From Trachythela sp. YZ-2020 (taxonomy: Eukaryota; Cnidaria; Anthozoa; Malacalcyonacea; Clavulariidae): DNA of 64,000 bases. The DNA is taken from the NCBI GenBank assembly GCA_016169945.1, contig JADLSH010000186.1:1364001-1428000 (forward strand), given 5' to 3'. Positions 1 through 7,811 of the stretch are shown here, piece after piece. The notes beneath the pieces were generated by a model. The model was not told the origin of the DNA and searched no databases. It saw only the letters and a list, made by a program, of their open reading frames with translations. Within the stretch, counting starts at the first letter, position 1. Each line of letters starts with the position of its first letter. Made by a program: the position numbers and the translations under genes.

Positions 1-2
1 AA

Positions 3-152
3 AAACTCGCGCCACATTCCAAACATATAAAGTTTGCAGCTGATCGACGGAATTCTGTTATAAAAAGAAGAACACGTCTTGTCCAAAAAGGAGAAGGGTT
101 TTTACCATTTCTACTTTCCTCAGTCTTGGAGCAATTGGCTAACTTTGTATAA
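3..152 (+). CDS. C-terminal part of small basic Polinton protein (5' end outside window)
   Basis: An open frame enters from the window edge and runs about 49 codons to a TAA at 150-152. Its tail is strongly basic (about 7 Arg/Lys within residues 16-30) and then hydrophobic, with the core GEGFLPFLLSSVLEQL. Short proteins with a basic segment followed by a G-G-F-L-P-x-L-L stretch are common beside the late genes of Polintons and adintoviruses and are usually taken as small virion or membrane-active proteins; that comparison is from memory. The stop overlaps the next start as TAATG, sharing one base, which indicates a compact two-gene unit. The start codon is not visible, so length and full domain content are unknown. 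No catalytic motif is seen. Confidence 0.5.
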   Translation, partial: KLAPHSKHIKFAADRRNSVIKRRTRLVQKGEGFLPFLLSSVLEQLANFV

Positions 153-871
153 TGGAGTATGTTAAAAGATTAGTCCTCGTCCCAGAACATATGGCTGAAC
201 AACGGAAGAGACCTCTCGTGGCACCTTTGACTGCTCAAGTCAATGAAATAGACTCGGATATGCAAGACACCATACAACGCCAAGACATACCGATCGATGA
301 AAAGGCAAAATTATACGATCAACATTTACAACGTTATTTAACGTTTTATGATAAACGAATGGATAAACCTGTCCGAGTGAATGTCGTACAACCTACAAAG
401 ACAGATGAGCCCAGAGAACAACCGGATGAACAAATCGAATCTTCAGACGAAATCGAAACGGACATTTTGGATAGCGTGCCAGCAACGATGAAGTCACGTG
501 CTCGCCAACTGATCAAAAAACTTAGGGCAAATAAAGATATCGTTGGGTGGAATGAACAAGGACAGTTGTTGTTCAAAGGGAGATCTGTTCCAGGTACAAA
601 TATAGTGGATTTGGTCAACGATTCTCTAAGGCAAAGGAAGAATTTCAATCCAGCAGGTTGGGAGTTGTTTTCAAAAGCCCTAGGACATTTAAATGTACCC
701 GAAGGTATTGTGAGAAATGAAAAACGCCTCCAACTTGTTCGCGAGTATAAAACCAAGGGAATCCCTGAAGACCTACCCTCTACCCCTCGTTCCCCTATAG
801 CCCGAGTGCAGCAAGAAAAGAGGAAGAAACGTAGAGACATTATTAGTACTCCATATAAATGGTTAAAATAA
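152..871 (+). CDS. Conserved Polinton-associated protein of unknown function
   Basis: A 239-aa intronless ORF. The N-terminal third is charged and opens with a basic/hydrophobic patch (KRLVLVPEH). Residues about 85-110 are acidic. The conserved core lies at about residues 110-200, with the signature VPGTNIVDLVNDSLRQRKNF followed by NPAGWELFSKALGHLNVPE; I recognise this block as recurrent in Polinton loci of cnidarians, echinoderms and fish, but I know no function for it. The C-terminus is basic (KRKKRRD), which would suit nucleic acid binding. The ATG overlaps the stop of the upstream small gene. It converges on the minus-strand protease gene, leaving 55 bp that contain AATAAA-type signals for both directions. 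Structural or core protein is an inference only. Confidence 0.7.
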   Translation: MEYVKRLVLVPEHMAEQRKRPLVAPLTAQVNEIDSDMQDTIQRQDIPIDEKAKLYDQHLQRYLTFYDKRMDKPVRVNVVQPTKTDEPREQPDEQIESSDEIETDILDSVPATMKSRARQLIKKLRANKDIVGWNEQGQLLFKGRSVPGTNIVDLVNDSLRQRKNFNPAGWELFSKALGHLNVPEGIVRNEKRLQLVREYKTKGIPEDLPSTPRSPIARVQQEKRKKRRDIISTPYKWLK

Positions 872-926
872 TTTATTTCTTGTAAAGTTTTACAATAAAT
901 GTATTTTTAAACTAACATTACGTGTT

Positions 927-1391
927 CTATTCTATAAAGTACCACTTATCTATAAAGTCACGCACTAACATATCGTTCCAATGTTTGTTGTCCGTAAACA
1001 TATTCACAATAGTTGACATTGGAATACGTCTACACCGATGTAAAGCAAAAAATAATGTATATTGTCCACACACGTCCGATGAAGGGGCTTGTAAAACATT
1101 TGCGTTCCAAGTAAAGGTACTACATTGCTTGTCCAAAAATTTAATAAAGTTCTGACTGTAAAATCCAGGCGCTTCACCATAAGAATCCCAAAATTCCCCT
1201 TTTTCATTTTCTGTAAGATATATCGCAACCCAAAGAGTTCCTGGTTTATTACTTGGATCCGTGTTGAGTATAAATCCTCTACGTCTCTTTTGTATTTCAC
1301 GAGGTAAACCATCAGAAGGTAGAACGTTTGTAAACACATTTTTCGTAAATGGGTCACTCTTGAGAATGTTTAAAATCTGTAGTGAGTCCAT
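927..1391 (-). CDS. Adenain-like cysteine protease, catalytic His replaced by Leu
   Basis: A 154-aa protein, near the usual 150-200 aa of Polinton adenain homologues, which mature capsid proteins. The family order His-(Trp)...Asp/Glu...Gln...Cys can be followed: GTLWVAIYL holds the catalytic-His position next to the conserved Trp, FWDSYGE supplies the acidic residue, and QAPSSDVCGQY has the oxyanion Gln seven residues before the nucleophile Cys, the adenain spacing. The residue before Trp is Leu (CTT) where the family has His (CAT or CAC), a one-base change from CAT. Unless another His substitutes, the enzyme should be inactive. The gene starts 2 bases after the capsid gene's stop codon in the same direction, so it is the last gene of the late block. 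Confidence 0.85.
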   Translation of the reverse strand: MDSLQILNILKSDPFTKNVFTNVLPSDGLPREIQKRRRGFILNTDPSNKPGTLWVAIYLTENEKGEFWDSYGEAPGFYSQNFIKFLDKQCSTFTWNANVLQAPSSDVCGQYTLFFALHRCRRIPMSTIVNMFTDNKHWNDMLVRDFIDKWYFIE

Positions 1392-1393
1392 GT

Positions 1394-2734
1394 TCAGTTG
1401 CTAAAATCACACAGCACGTTCCGATTCCCATCAATCTCGATAAGACTTTGAAATTCACCAAGCACCACGATATTTATAGCTGTCTCCAACGGGGTTCCAA
1501 ACTGACACTGGATCGAGACGTTTCCATTTCTTACTGGTTGTATATGATCACCAAGGCAAAGGTCTGGAGTGAGATCAAACACAAACAGCGTGTAACCGTT
1601 TGCATATTCTTCACGAGTAATACCGTTGCCCTGATTTTCAAACATTTTATGTGTACCAGTATACAGGGTTTGGAAAGCTAAGATGTAATTGCTTGCTGTC
1701 CCAAACTTCAGCTGTAAGGGCTTTCCAGGAAGGTTCTCTCCGTTAACAGTCAGACCCATGATAGTGATATCATAGTTTTTAAAATTGAATGGATTTTTGG
1801 TGTAGGTGCCGTTGAATGCATCAGCGTCGACCATTCCCATAACAACTCGATTCGGTAGTCGGCCTTGAAATATATTGGGTTGGTTTCCAGACATATTTCC
1901 TCGAGGCACAGACACAACTTTACAGTCGATACGGTTGATAGGATATTTAGCCGTCATGTGTTGTAATGTTTCGGAATGACTCATTATGACACTAGGTGAT
2001 ACTTTCACTCGTCGCGCACAAAAGACACATTCTTCAATAACCACTTTGAAGGCTGGATTTTCAGCATATGAAACCAGACAAAATGGATTTCGCGATCTGA
2101 CCAACTTAATTTTGATTGGTACTGCACCAAGAATATAACGTTCTTGCGCAAACAGATCAGAATGAATTCTTCCCTCCATGGCAACAGATTTGCTTTGACG
2201 TATATGAGCATGGCGCTCTTTTAATCCGGTGTTGACATTCCCAGCCTGTGCAAGGGGGTTTACAACATCCATCTTTCCCGAATTATCGCGGTAAAACATT
2301 TCACTCGTCAAAAGGGAATCTTGCACATCTTTACTAAAGTTCAGAACAGTTTCGATATAGGCTCTGTAGGGATAGGCTGTGCTCGCAGGTGTGACGAGTT
2401 TGTTATTCAGGAATACTTCTACTTGTGAAAATAGTGCATGCATCCAGAGATTCACGGGACCAACCTGATCGTCAACACCTAGATTTGCTCCATCTGCAGC
2501 TGTAATCTTTGCTTTAACGTGTAGGTAACTACTCGCAAGATCCGTGTAAACTCCGGAATTTGCAGCGCATAGAAATTCAATCGTATCTGAGGACGTTATA
2601 CTTGTAATTGGGTCAATGTCCTCCCAAAAACCCTTCTCCATTTCAACTTGAGTAGGTGGTGTACTAAACAAATCCAGTTCAGACTTTACACACACACATG
2701 AATCTTTATGTATAGTTTCAACGGGATGAGCCAT
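1394..2734 (-). CDS. Double-jelly-roll major capsid protein (hexon-like)
   Basis: A 446-aa protein matching the Polinton/adintovirus hexon-like capsid protein, often annotated in animal genomes as 'uncharacterized protein F54H12.2-like'. The N-terminal region (residues about 10-100) shows the usual ELDLFSTPPTQVEMEKG start, then SSDTIEFLCAANSGVYTDL and LHVKAKITAADG, followed by a loop and VNLWMHALFSQVEVFLNNKL, all typical of the first jelly roll. Later conserved blocks include IRQSKSVAMEGRIHSDLF and KIKLVRSRNPFCL. The ORF is open further upstream, but the ATG at 2734 is preferred because it gives the family N-terminus (MAHPVETIHKD) and a 17-base overlap with the upstream gene. No stop or frameshift is seen, so the reading frame is intact. 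It would form the icosahedral shell. Confidence 0.9.
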   Translation of the reverse strand: MAHPVETIHKDSCVCVKSELDLFSTPPTQVEMEKGFWEDIDPITSITSSDTIEFLCAANSGVYTDLASSYLHVKAKITAADGANLGVDDQVGPVNLWMHALFSQVEVFLNNKLVTPASTAYPYRAYIETVLNFSKDVQDSLLTSEMFYRDNSGKMDVVNPLAQAGNVNTGLKERHAHIRQSKSVAMEGRIHSDLFAQERYILGAVPIKIKLVRSRNPFCLVSYAENPAFKVVIEECVFCARRVKVSPSVIMSHSETLQHMTAKYPINRIDCKVVSVPRGNMSGNQPNIFQGRLPNRVVMGMVDADAFNGTYTKNPFNFKNYDITIMGLTVNGENLPGKPLQLKFGTASNYILAFQTLYTGTHKMFENQGNGITREEYANGYTLFVFDLTPDLCLGDHIQPVRNGNVSIQCQFGTPLETAINIVVLGEFQSLIEIDGNRNVLCDFSN

Positions 2735-3167
2735 GCCAATTAGGATTATAGTTATCAATGTTGTGAGATGTTCTCCGCTTCTTGGCTTGAGGATGAATGG
2801 CAGTTTTAGCTGGTGCACGTCTTTTTATAGGTCTCTTACGCCCACGACCTGTCATCGCCTTCTTCACTACCTTATTAGCGACATCACGGACGGCTTGTTT
2901 TCCACGAGCTTTTACCGATTCCGAAACCTTTTCCCCATTGAGTACATCTTGACCAACTTCCGTCGCTGCTTGTAACGCTCTTTTACCAACTGTTTTAGCG
3001 CCTTGTTTGAATAAAGGTATTGCAAATCTAGCAAGGCTTCTGAAAATTCCACCGATTCCATATCCTCTGTATTCTTGCCCTCGAAATCCTTGAATGCTAC
3101 CACCACGCTGATTTCTTGTGTAATGTTCAGTTAGTAGCTTTACGTCAGGGATAAGTATACCTTTCAT
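2718..3167 (-). CDS. pVI/pX-like basic minor virion protein
   Basis: A 149-aa basic protein. Residues 22-50 are glycine-rich (GSIQGFRGQEYRGYGIGG) and lead into an amphipathic stretch, IFRSLARFAIPLFKQGAK. Then comes the repeat-like VGKRALQAATEVGQDVLNGE, and a Lys/Arg-rich end with likely nuclear localisation signals (GRGRKRPIKRR, KKRRTS). The G-G-hydrophobic-helix plus GAK-VGK-AL pattern is that of the adenovirus pVI/pX-like proteins of Polintons and adintoviruses, thought to be membrane-active or core-condensing inside the capsid. Its 3' end overlaps the capsid gene start by 17 bases and its start lies 2 bases from the penton stop, typical of the compact late block. Assignment rests on composition and position more than on catalytic residues. 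Confidence 0.75.
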   Translation of the reverse strand: MKGILIPDVKLLTEHYTRNQRGGSIQGFRGQEYRGYGIGGIFRSLARFAIPLFKQGAKTVGKRALQAATEVGQDVLNGEKVSESVKARGKQAVRDVANKVVKKAMTGRGRKRPIKRRAPAKTAIHPQAKKRRTSHNIDNYNPNWHGSSR

Positions 3168-3169
3168 CT

Positions 3170-3922
3170 TTAAATAAAATATTGAGATCTCTTCTGTCTA
3201 AAGTGAAGTGACGCTATTGACCTCCCGAAAGCAAATGAGACGTTTTCGTCTCTGTCGTTCTTTATATTCACTTCAATGGTCTCGAAAGAATTCACTTTGA
3301 CGGGAACGTATTGCAAATTACGGAAACTGGCGTGAACATTTTCGCCATATTCACCTTCTATATTGACAATTCTTAATAAGGGCACTTTGACATCGCCTAC
3401 AAACTGAGCATCGACGATATCACTGTACACATACATGGAAGAAAATCCACCGTTGATATCTGCCACATATGGACTTGATGTCTTCTTTCGAATGACAGTG
3501 TCTTGGTCAAACCCCAAGACCATTGCTATGTCACCAGTAAACCACGCCATTGCACCGTGCTTCACATCAACCGTTACTTTGCGTGTACTGCGACTATAGC
3601 TGAATTTTATTTTCGCCTGTGCTTCTTTCGACACGCTGACATTTAGTGCTTTAGTCAATTGATCAATCGTCGAATAGTGTACATCTTTAAGGATGCTAGT
3701 TTGATAAGGGTTAGCATCAATTTTATACATAAACGTTTGTTGTACTCCATTCCGTACCGTAGTCCACGTATGTGGATAATGGAGTCCGGCCAAAGCAACT
3801 TCCCACTGTCCAGGTAAAGTGATTGTTTCGGCTAATTTCACTCTAAAATTTGCCACTGTATTATTTGGAAAGTATTTTATTGAACTATTGCTTGGCAATG
3901 TTAGATAAAACTGTGTTGCCAT
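3170..3922 (-). CDS. Penton-like minor capsid protein (single jelly roll)
   Basis: A 250-aa protein with the conserved opening of Polinton minor capsid proteins: MATQFYLTLPSNSSIKYFPN, then NFRVKLAETITLPGQWEVAL, then LHYPHTW. The ORF extends nine codons further upstream, but the ATG at 3922 gives the family N-terminus and is preferred. It is predicted to occupy the five-fold vertices with the major capsid protein. Length is slightly short of the 260-300 aa I would expect; the C-terminus (FRQKRSQYFI) is basic and aromatic, as is usual. The stop is 2 bases before the pVI-like gene and the start is 49 bases from the end of the broken integrase frame. No disabling change is seen. Confidence 0.85.
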   Translation of the reverse strand: MATQFYLTLPSNSSIKYFPNNTVANFRVKLAETITLPGQWEVALAGLHYPHTWTTVRNGVQQTFMYKIDANPYQTSILKDVHYSTIDQLTKALNVSVSKEAQAKIKFSYSRSTRKVTVDVKHGAMAWFTGDIAMVLGFDQDTVIRKKTSSPYVADINGGFSSMYVYSDIVDAQFVGDVKVPLLRIVNIEGEYGENVHASFRNLQYVPVKVNSFETIEVNIKNDRDENVSFAFGRSIASLHFRQKRSQYFI

Positions 3923-3971
3923 ACTGAAGACCAATGCACAAATGAACACAAGTTATAAGTTTCAAATACAT

Positions 3972-5053
3972 TTATTTGTTCACATCTTTTACGTTTTCTG
4001 CAGGTACCCATGAATTAAATTTATCAGGATAACCTAAGCATTTTACAAAATATTCTTTACGTTTATTACGCATGCGTGATCTAAGTACTTTTTCTACTCT
4101 AAAAAGTCAGTGTCTGCTTTATTGACTTTCTGAAGTTCCTGTTCATAAAAGGTTCCTGCTAATTCTTCTCCGTCGTAGTCAGCGATCTTGTACACAGGGG
4201 GTCGGCGACGCACGCGTTTGGTCACCGTAAATACTTCTTCGGTCCAACTAGGTAAGTATCCTTTCTTAAATGTTCGCTTTGCTTTACTGATCCGTACTTG
4301 GTCGCCAATGTTAAACTTATACAGGATCGGTTTGATAAACTCTTTTCCGTAGAGTGTTTGCCATACAATATCTTCGTTGTCTTTATTCACGTTGGCAGGA
4401 GTCATTCCAATACTTCGATGTCGGGAATTGTTATACGATCTGACCAATTTCTGAAGAATGTCAGTGTACTTTAAAGTATTCTTAGCTGTAAAATATTTCC
4501 ACATCTTTCCTTTCAGCGTTCGGTTAAACCTTTCGACAATGGACGCTTTCGTTTCATTATGTGTAGTAAAGAACCGAATATTGTTATCCTTTAAGAGTTT
4601 TTGAAACAGTTTGTTTGTAAATTCTGTTCCTTTATCCGTGTGAAACATTTTTGGGTGACGTCCTTTCTGGATTATTTTACCAAACGCTTGAACGAGGCTT
4701 TCTCCTGTCTTGGTCTTAAGCGGCTCAACCCACGCATATTTACTGAGTACATCAATCACTGTTAAAATGTACTTATAGCCGCTATTTTGTTTACTTAATG
4801 AATCCATAATCACTAAGTCAGCCTCCCACTCATCATCTATTGATCCGACAATAACACGGTTCCGCTTGAACCGATATCGTACGGGTTTATGTAAGGTGTA
4901 AGTATCTTGCTTTTGCAACCACGAGCGAATTTTATTCCGCGATATCTGATATTTCCCGTCGTTTTTCACGGCGCGATATATGGAATATACACCACCAAAA
5001 CTTGCGGGGCTTTCTGGATTGTAATACAGTCGACTTAGGTATTTCTCTGCCAT
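3972..5053 (-). pseudogene. Polinton rve-type integrase, chromodomain split off by a frameshift
   Basis: The first frame (5053 to 4094, 319 aa) is a retroviral-type integrase. The catalytic core has D in WEADLVIMDSL, D in FHTDKGTEFTNK and E in TKASIVERFNRTLKGKM, the D,D35E arrangement. An SH3-like region follows (FNIGDQVRISKAKRTF). At about 4097-4105 the frame runs into a stop. In the next frame a chromodomain-like segment continues to a TAA at 3972: RVEKVLRSRMRNKR, then EYFVKCLGYPDKFNSWVPAE. The usual VKW tryptophan of the aromatic cage is Cys here. One missing base in a T run explains the split. Function in the family is cutting target DNA and joining element ends, with the chromodomain guiding target choice. 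No zinc-binding HHCC domain was seen at the N-terminus. Confidence 0.88.
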
Positions 5054-5210
5054 CTATATCTGAAGCTTGTATTATAATATTGCCTCCACAACAAGCAGAA
5101 ATACAACGTATCCTCCGAAATATATTTCGAAGAGATATTTGAGGTAAACCTTTACAGCAACAACTCATCTTTTCCCCACCGAGGTCAGAACGAAATGAAC
5201 CAAGCTATGA

Positions 5211-5573
5211 TCACAAACTGATATATAAAGCTATCAACGTAAACGAGAGTGTTATTAAAATTGATTGTTTATTATTTTGTTTATGCTTTGGAACACTGAC
5301 AACTTGAAATGCCTCAACAGATCTTCGGACTTTTTGTCGAATAGATTCCTCGCTATCGCTGTGTAAATATACGAAAGCTAAATAGGCGAAAATATGACCA
5401 AAATTTGTAACATTTATTTCTTTGTAGAGTTGTTCGTAATCACAAACAATCATTGAATGGTATAAATCTTCGTGTTGGTTCAGAACTGTATTTATATGAA
5501 ACGATAGGGTTTGTTTATCAATATCAATCTCATTTCGTCTTAACTCGTCATAAATTATATCTATGTTCTCCAT
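5211..5573 (-). CDS. Small Bcl-2-like protein with C-terminal membrane anchor
   Basis: A 120-aa ORF. Residues about 45-70 read DYEQLYKEINVTNFGHIFAY followed by LAFVY, which resembles the BH1 motif of Bcl-2 proteins (LF..VNWGRI.A.F.F), including the N-x-G-x-I core. An upstream helix (FHINTVLNQHEDLYHSMI) sits where the helix preceding BH1 would be. The last 17 residues (SILITLSFTLIALYISL) form a hydrophobic tail anchor after a Lys/Asn-rich linker, as in membrane-bound Bcl-2 relatives. No clear BH2 motif is seen, and at 120 aa it is short for the fold (usually 160-200 aa). Viral Bcl-2 homologues that block host apoptosis are known in adenoviruses and other large DNA viruses. It lies between integrase and the zinc-finger gene, in the accessory part of the element. 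The anti-apoptotic role is inference. Confidence 0.58.
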   Translation of the reverse strand: MENIDIIYDELRRNEIDIDKQTLSFHINTVLNQHEDLYHSMIVCDYEQLYKEINVTNFGHIFAYLAFVYLHSDSEESIRQKVRRSVEAFQVVSVPKHKQNNKQSILITLSFTLIALYISL

Positions 5574-5748
5574 TTCACCGTCTCACCACAAAGGTTACAA
5601 GGCAAGTGAGACATACATGTTATTGCATCTCAATAATATGTAAATTCGTGGATCGCTTTATAATGACTTAGCGACGCATATAGCAACGAAAAAAGCACAC
5701 AACACAGTGTTTTTTAAAACATATTTATTGTCACATATATAAATACAG

Positions 5749-6375
5749 CTAAAAGATGTCTATTTCATCAAGTTCACTTGTTAAAGCATTAACAGATTTA
5801 AGAAATGTATATTCCGCGTATGACTCTTTAGTGTTAGATTTAGTACTATTAAATATCTCTCCTGTCTCTTCAATCTTGTACCGGTATTGTAGTGGATTAC
5901 TGAAAAGTTCGATGCCAGTATTGATCACACGAGGTTCGTGCTTCTTCCATTCGAAAAAACCACAAGCGTCTTCTTTGGGGCAGCAGTAAAATAGACGGTT
6001 TTGATTTGGTCCATCTTTCTTGACTTTTCGTTCACAGCATACCATTCCATGTTGGCATATAGGTCTTGGCTCTTCGAATACATCCCCCCATTGCCAAAAT
6101 TTGCAGGGATTCTCTCGTTCAGAACATACAAAGTACGGTCGTCCATAGTTTTGTTTCATCTTGTCTTTAACTGTACGTAACTTTGCTAGTTTTTGATGTG
6201 TAGGGCACATAGGATGTTGAGGACCACTCTTTCTAAAATCTTCTACGGCTTTCGTGAACATATAACAATCTTCATCTCGGCAAAAGAACTCACAGCTAGG
6301 TTTTTGTCCACAGAACCAAAATGTACCATGGTTTGTAGTCGAATAGGACGCAGGTTTTCCATGTAGACACTCCAT
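5749..6375 (-). CDS. Triple GRF zinc-finger protein
   Basis: A 208-aa intact ORF with three tandem GRF-type zinc fingers. Finger 1 (residues 3-33) runs from CLHGKPASYSTTNHGTFWFC to CEFFC. Finger 2 (about 57-97) starts at CPTHQKL and ends NYGRPYFVC...CKFWQW. Finger 3 (about 108-145) is the clearest: CQHGMVCCERKVKKDGPNQN, then RLFYCCPKEDACGFFEWKK. GRF fingers bind single-stranded DNA in NEIL3, APEX2 and TOP3A. The C-terminal 60 residues have no recognised domain and end acidic (ELDEIDIF). Stand-alone proteins with this three-finger layout recur in cnidarian genomes; I recall them but cannot say whether they are usually transposon-borne. It is the outermost gene before the terminal repeats, so it may be an early accessory gene that protects single-stranded DNA. 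That role is inferred. Confidence 0.72.
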   Translation of the reverse strand: MECLHGKPASYSTTNHGTFWFCGQKPSCEFFCRDEDCYMFTKAVEDFRKSGPQHPMCPTHQKLAKLRTVKDKMKQNYGRPYFVCSERENPCKFWQWGDVFEEPRPICQHGMVCCERKVKKDGPNQNRLFYCCPKEDACGFFEWKKHEPRVINTGIELFSNPLQYRYKIEETGEIFNSTKSNTKESYAEYTFLKSVNALTSELDEIDIF

Positions 6376-6493
6376 CGTATCGCTTGTAAATGATGCTCAA
6401 ACAAAGCTGGGTAAAATATCTAGGGACGCTATAGCTATTGTGATAAAAAGCGTAAGGATTAACTCTTTTGTGACGAAAATGCTGAGCTCAGCT

Positions 6494-6768
6494 TAATGAC
6501 TGTTTTGCCCAAACTTGCCTTGCATATCATCATGACGTCAATACATAATTAATGAATGTTAATGATGTTGCACACTCTCAAAACTCAACATAATGACGTT
6601 TCGCCCAAACTCACCTTGTATATCATTATGACGTCAATACATAATTATGTTAATGATGTTGCACACTCTCAAAACTCAACATAATGACTGTTTCGCCCAA
6701 ACTCACCTTGTATATCATTATGACGTCAATACATAATTATGTTAATGATGTTGCACACTCTCAAAAAT
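6494..6768. repeat. Three tandem ~90-97 bp repeats, each with a perfect TGACGTCA
   Basis: Units begin TAATGAC at 6494, 6591 and 6682 (lengths about 97, 91 and 87). Each contains the palindrome TGACGTCA (6533-6540, 6629-6636, 6721-6728), which is the consensus CREB/ATF site, and ends TTGCACACTCTCAAAA. A short CACACTCTCG-rich tail continues to about 6806. The repeats sit between the outermost gene and the presumed element end, so they may belong to the terminal inverted repeat or act as an enhancer for the minus-strand early genes. Confidence 0.85.
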
Positions 6769-6837
6769 CTCGCACACTCACACACACTCTCGCACACTCT
6801 CAAAAAAGGGGGTCGAACGGTACCTACACTACTACTC

Positions 6838-7165
6838 CGGTTATTTGTACAACTTGGGTGGGAGGAATATCGTTATCTTGTAGTTTTTGCACAAGTGTCT
6901 TTCGAGCGCTGTGGTTTGTTATTCGCTTGTCCTTTCCAATCCCAGCCAGCTGTGCACAATCTTTCATGAGAGAATTTATCTTGCTGACACCCATTGGTTG
7001 AGGTTTAAACCATTTCACTCCAGGCATATCTGGTTTACTGGTATTTACCTGGTTTATGCCGAGGTAAATGGAGCATTGCTATCCAAAAAGGACTCCGGTC
7101 GTTTGACTTTGTACAGTTTGTACAAAAATACGGGATTTCGTTCAGGGCCAGCCGAGAGGTTTTCA
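6838..7165 (-). pseudogene. C-terminal fragment of Crypton-type tyrosine recombinase (DUF3504)
   Basis: Reading leftwards, one frame gives AGPERNPVFLYKLYKVKRPE, a frameshift follows near 7065-7078, and the next frame gives YLGINQVNTSKPDMPGVKWF and then ITNHSARKTLVQKLQDNDIP...QVVQITG. The NHSARKT segment is the H-x-x-R catalytic box of tyrosine recombinases. The family continues ITGHKN, but here the frame changes to unrelated sequence right after ITG at about 6838, where the Polinton end is placed. So it looks like a recombinase copy broken by the Polinton insertion, with one further frameshift and an upstream stop. A second copy of the family lies at 46522-47858. Confidence 0.75.
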
Positions 7166-7339
7166 TACCTACGCGGTTTCACCGATCTTCTATCTGCTCA
7201 TAGTTTTCAAGTTTTCAAAATTTTAAAAACAATTCGATAAATGGCTGCTGAAATTTTTTGACCAATTTAATATCAGTTATATAAGGAGCGTTGTGATTGG
7301 TTAGTTACATTTATTTCGCGACTTGTCATTGGCTGGATA

Positions 7340-7390
7340 ATCGTATCAATACACGTAAAAATACGATATTTTTACGTGTGTTGATACGAT
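7340..7390. repeat. 24-bp near-perfect inverted repeat with 3-base loop
   Basis: Arms 7340-7363 and 7367-7390 (ATCGTATCAATACACGTAAA...) are complementary with one mismatch. It would form a tight hairpin; most likely the core of a short foldback element. Confidence 0.8.
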
Positions 7391-7811
7391 ATTTTTTACC
7401 GTGCGTCGAATACGACATTTCTCAGTGATTAAAATCTCTATATCACGACGGAGTTTATATAATAAATAACATTATAATATAACATTTATAGTACGCGCGT
7501 GCTGATTGGTCCAGAAGCGTGTTTCTATAACTGTATAGAAACACGGGAATTTTCCCGCCAAAATTTAAAATCATAAAAAAAAGCAAATTTAATGCGAATT
7601 ATAAAATTTTAATACTATTTAAAAACAATTTTAATGCTTTTACACATTTTTGACTGTTAATTTTCAAACAGAGTTGTTTTCTTGCAGTGAAATTGACGAG
7701 CAAAGGTCAGCATGCGTACGTAATGAGAATTTGTAAATTAATCGAGTTTAAAAAATGTCTTTTGAGTTATATTATAAAAGAAATAGAAAACATTTTTTCC
7801 TGTGTTTCTAT

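Larger units (their letters stand above)
1..6836. mobile_element. Polinton/Maverick (adintovirus-like) element, partial
   Basis: The window opens inside a large virus-like DNA transposon. Seen directly: a dense set of ORFs with 1-2 base gaps or short overlaps and no introns, encoding the family's hallmark set of rve integrase, double-jelly-roll major capsid protein, penton-like minor capsid protein, pVI-like basic protein and adenain-type cysteine protease. Protein-primed DNA polymerase B and the FtsK-like packaging ATPase, also hallmarks, are absent and presumably lie left of base 1. The right end is placed near 6836 because a conserved recombinase reading frame breaks off there in mid-motif and the sequence before the break ends in ...ACT, matching the 5'-AG...CT-3' termini known for Polintons. 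The left terminal repeat and 6-bp target duplication cannot be checked here. Integrase frameshift and protease histidine loss suggest decay. Confidence 0.88.

Noticed and set aside
346..840. 164-codon minus-strand open frame
   Set aside because: Antisense of the conserved + strand Polinton gene, with no domain of its own.
3972..4110. Programmed frameshifting to make a full integrase-chromodomain protein
   Set aside because: No recognisable slippery heptamer with a downstream structure was seen; a simple indel is more likely, though not excluded.
6884..7240. 117-codon + strand frame
   Set aside because: Antisense to the recombinase relic.
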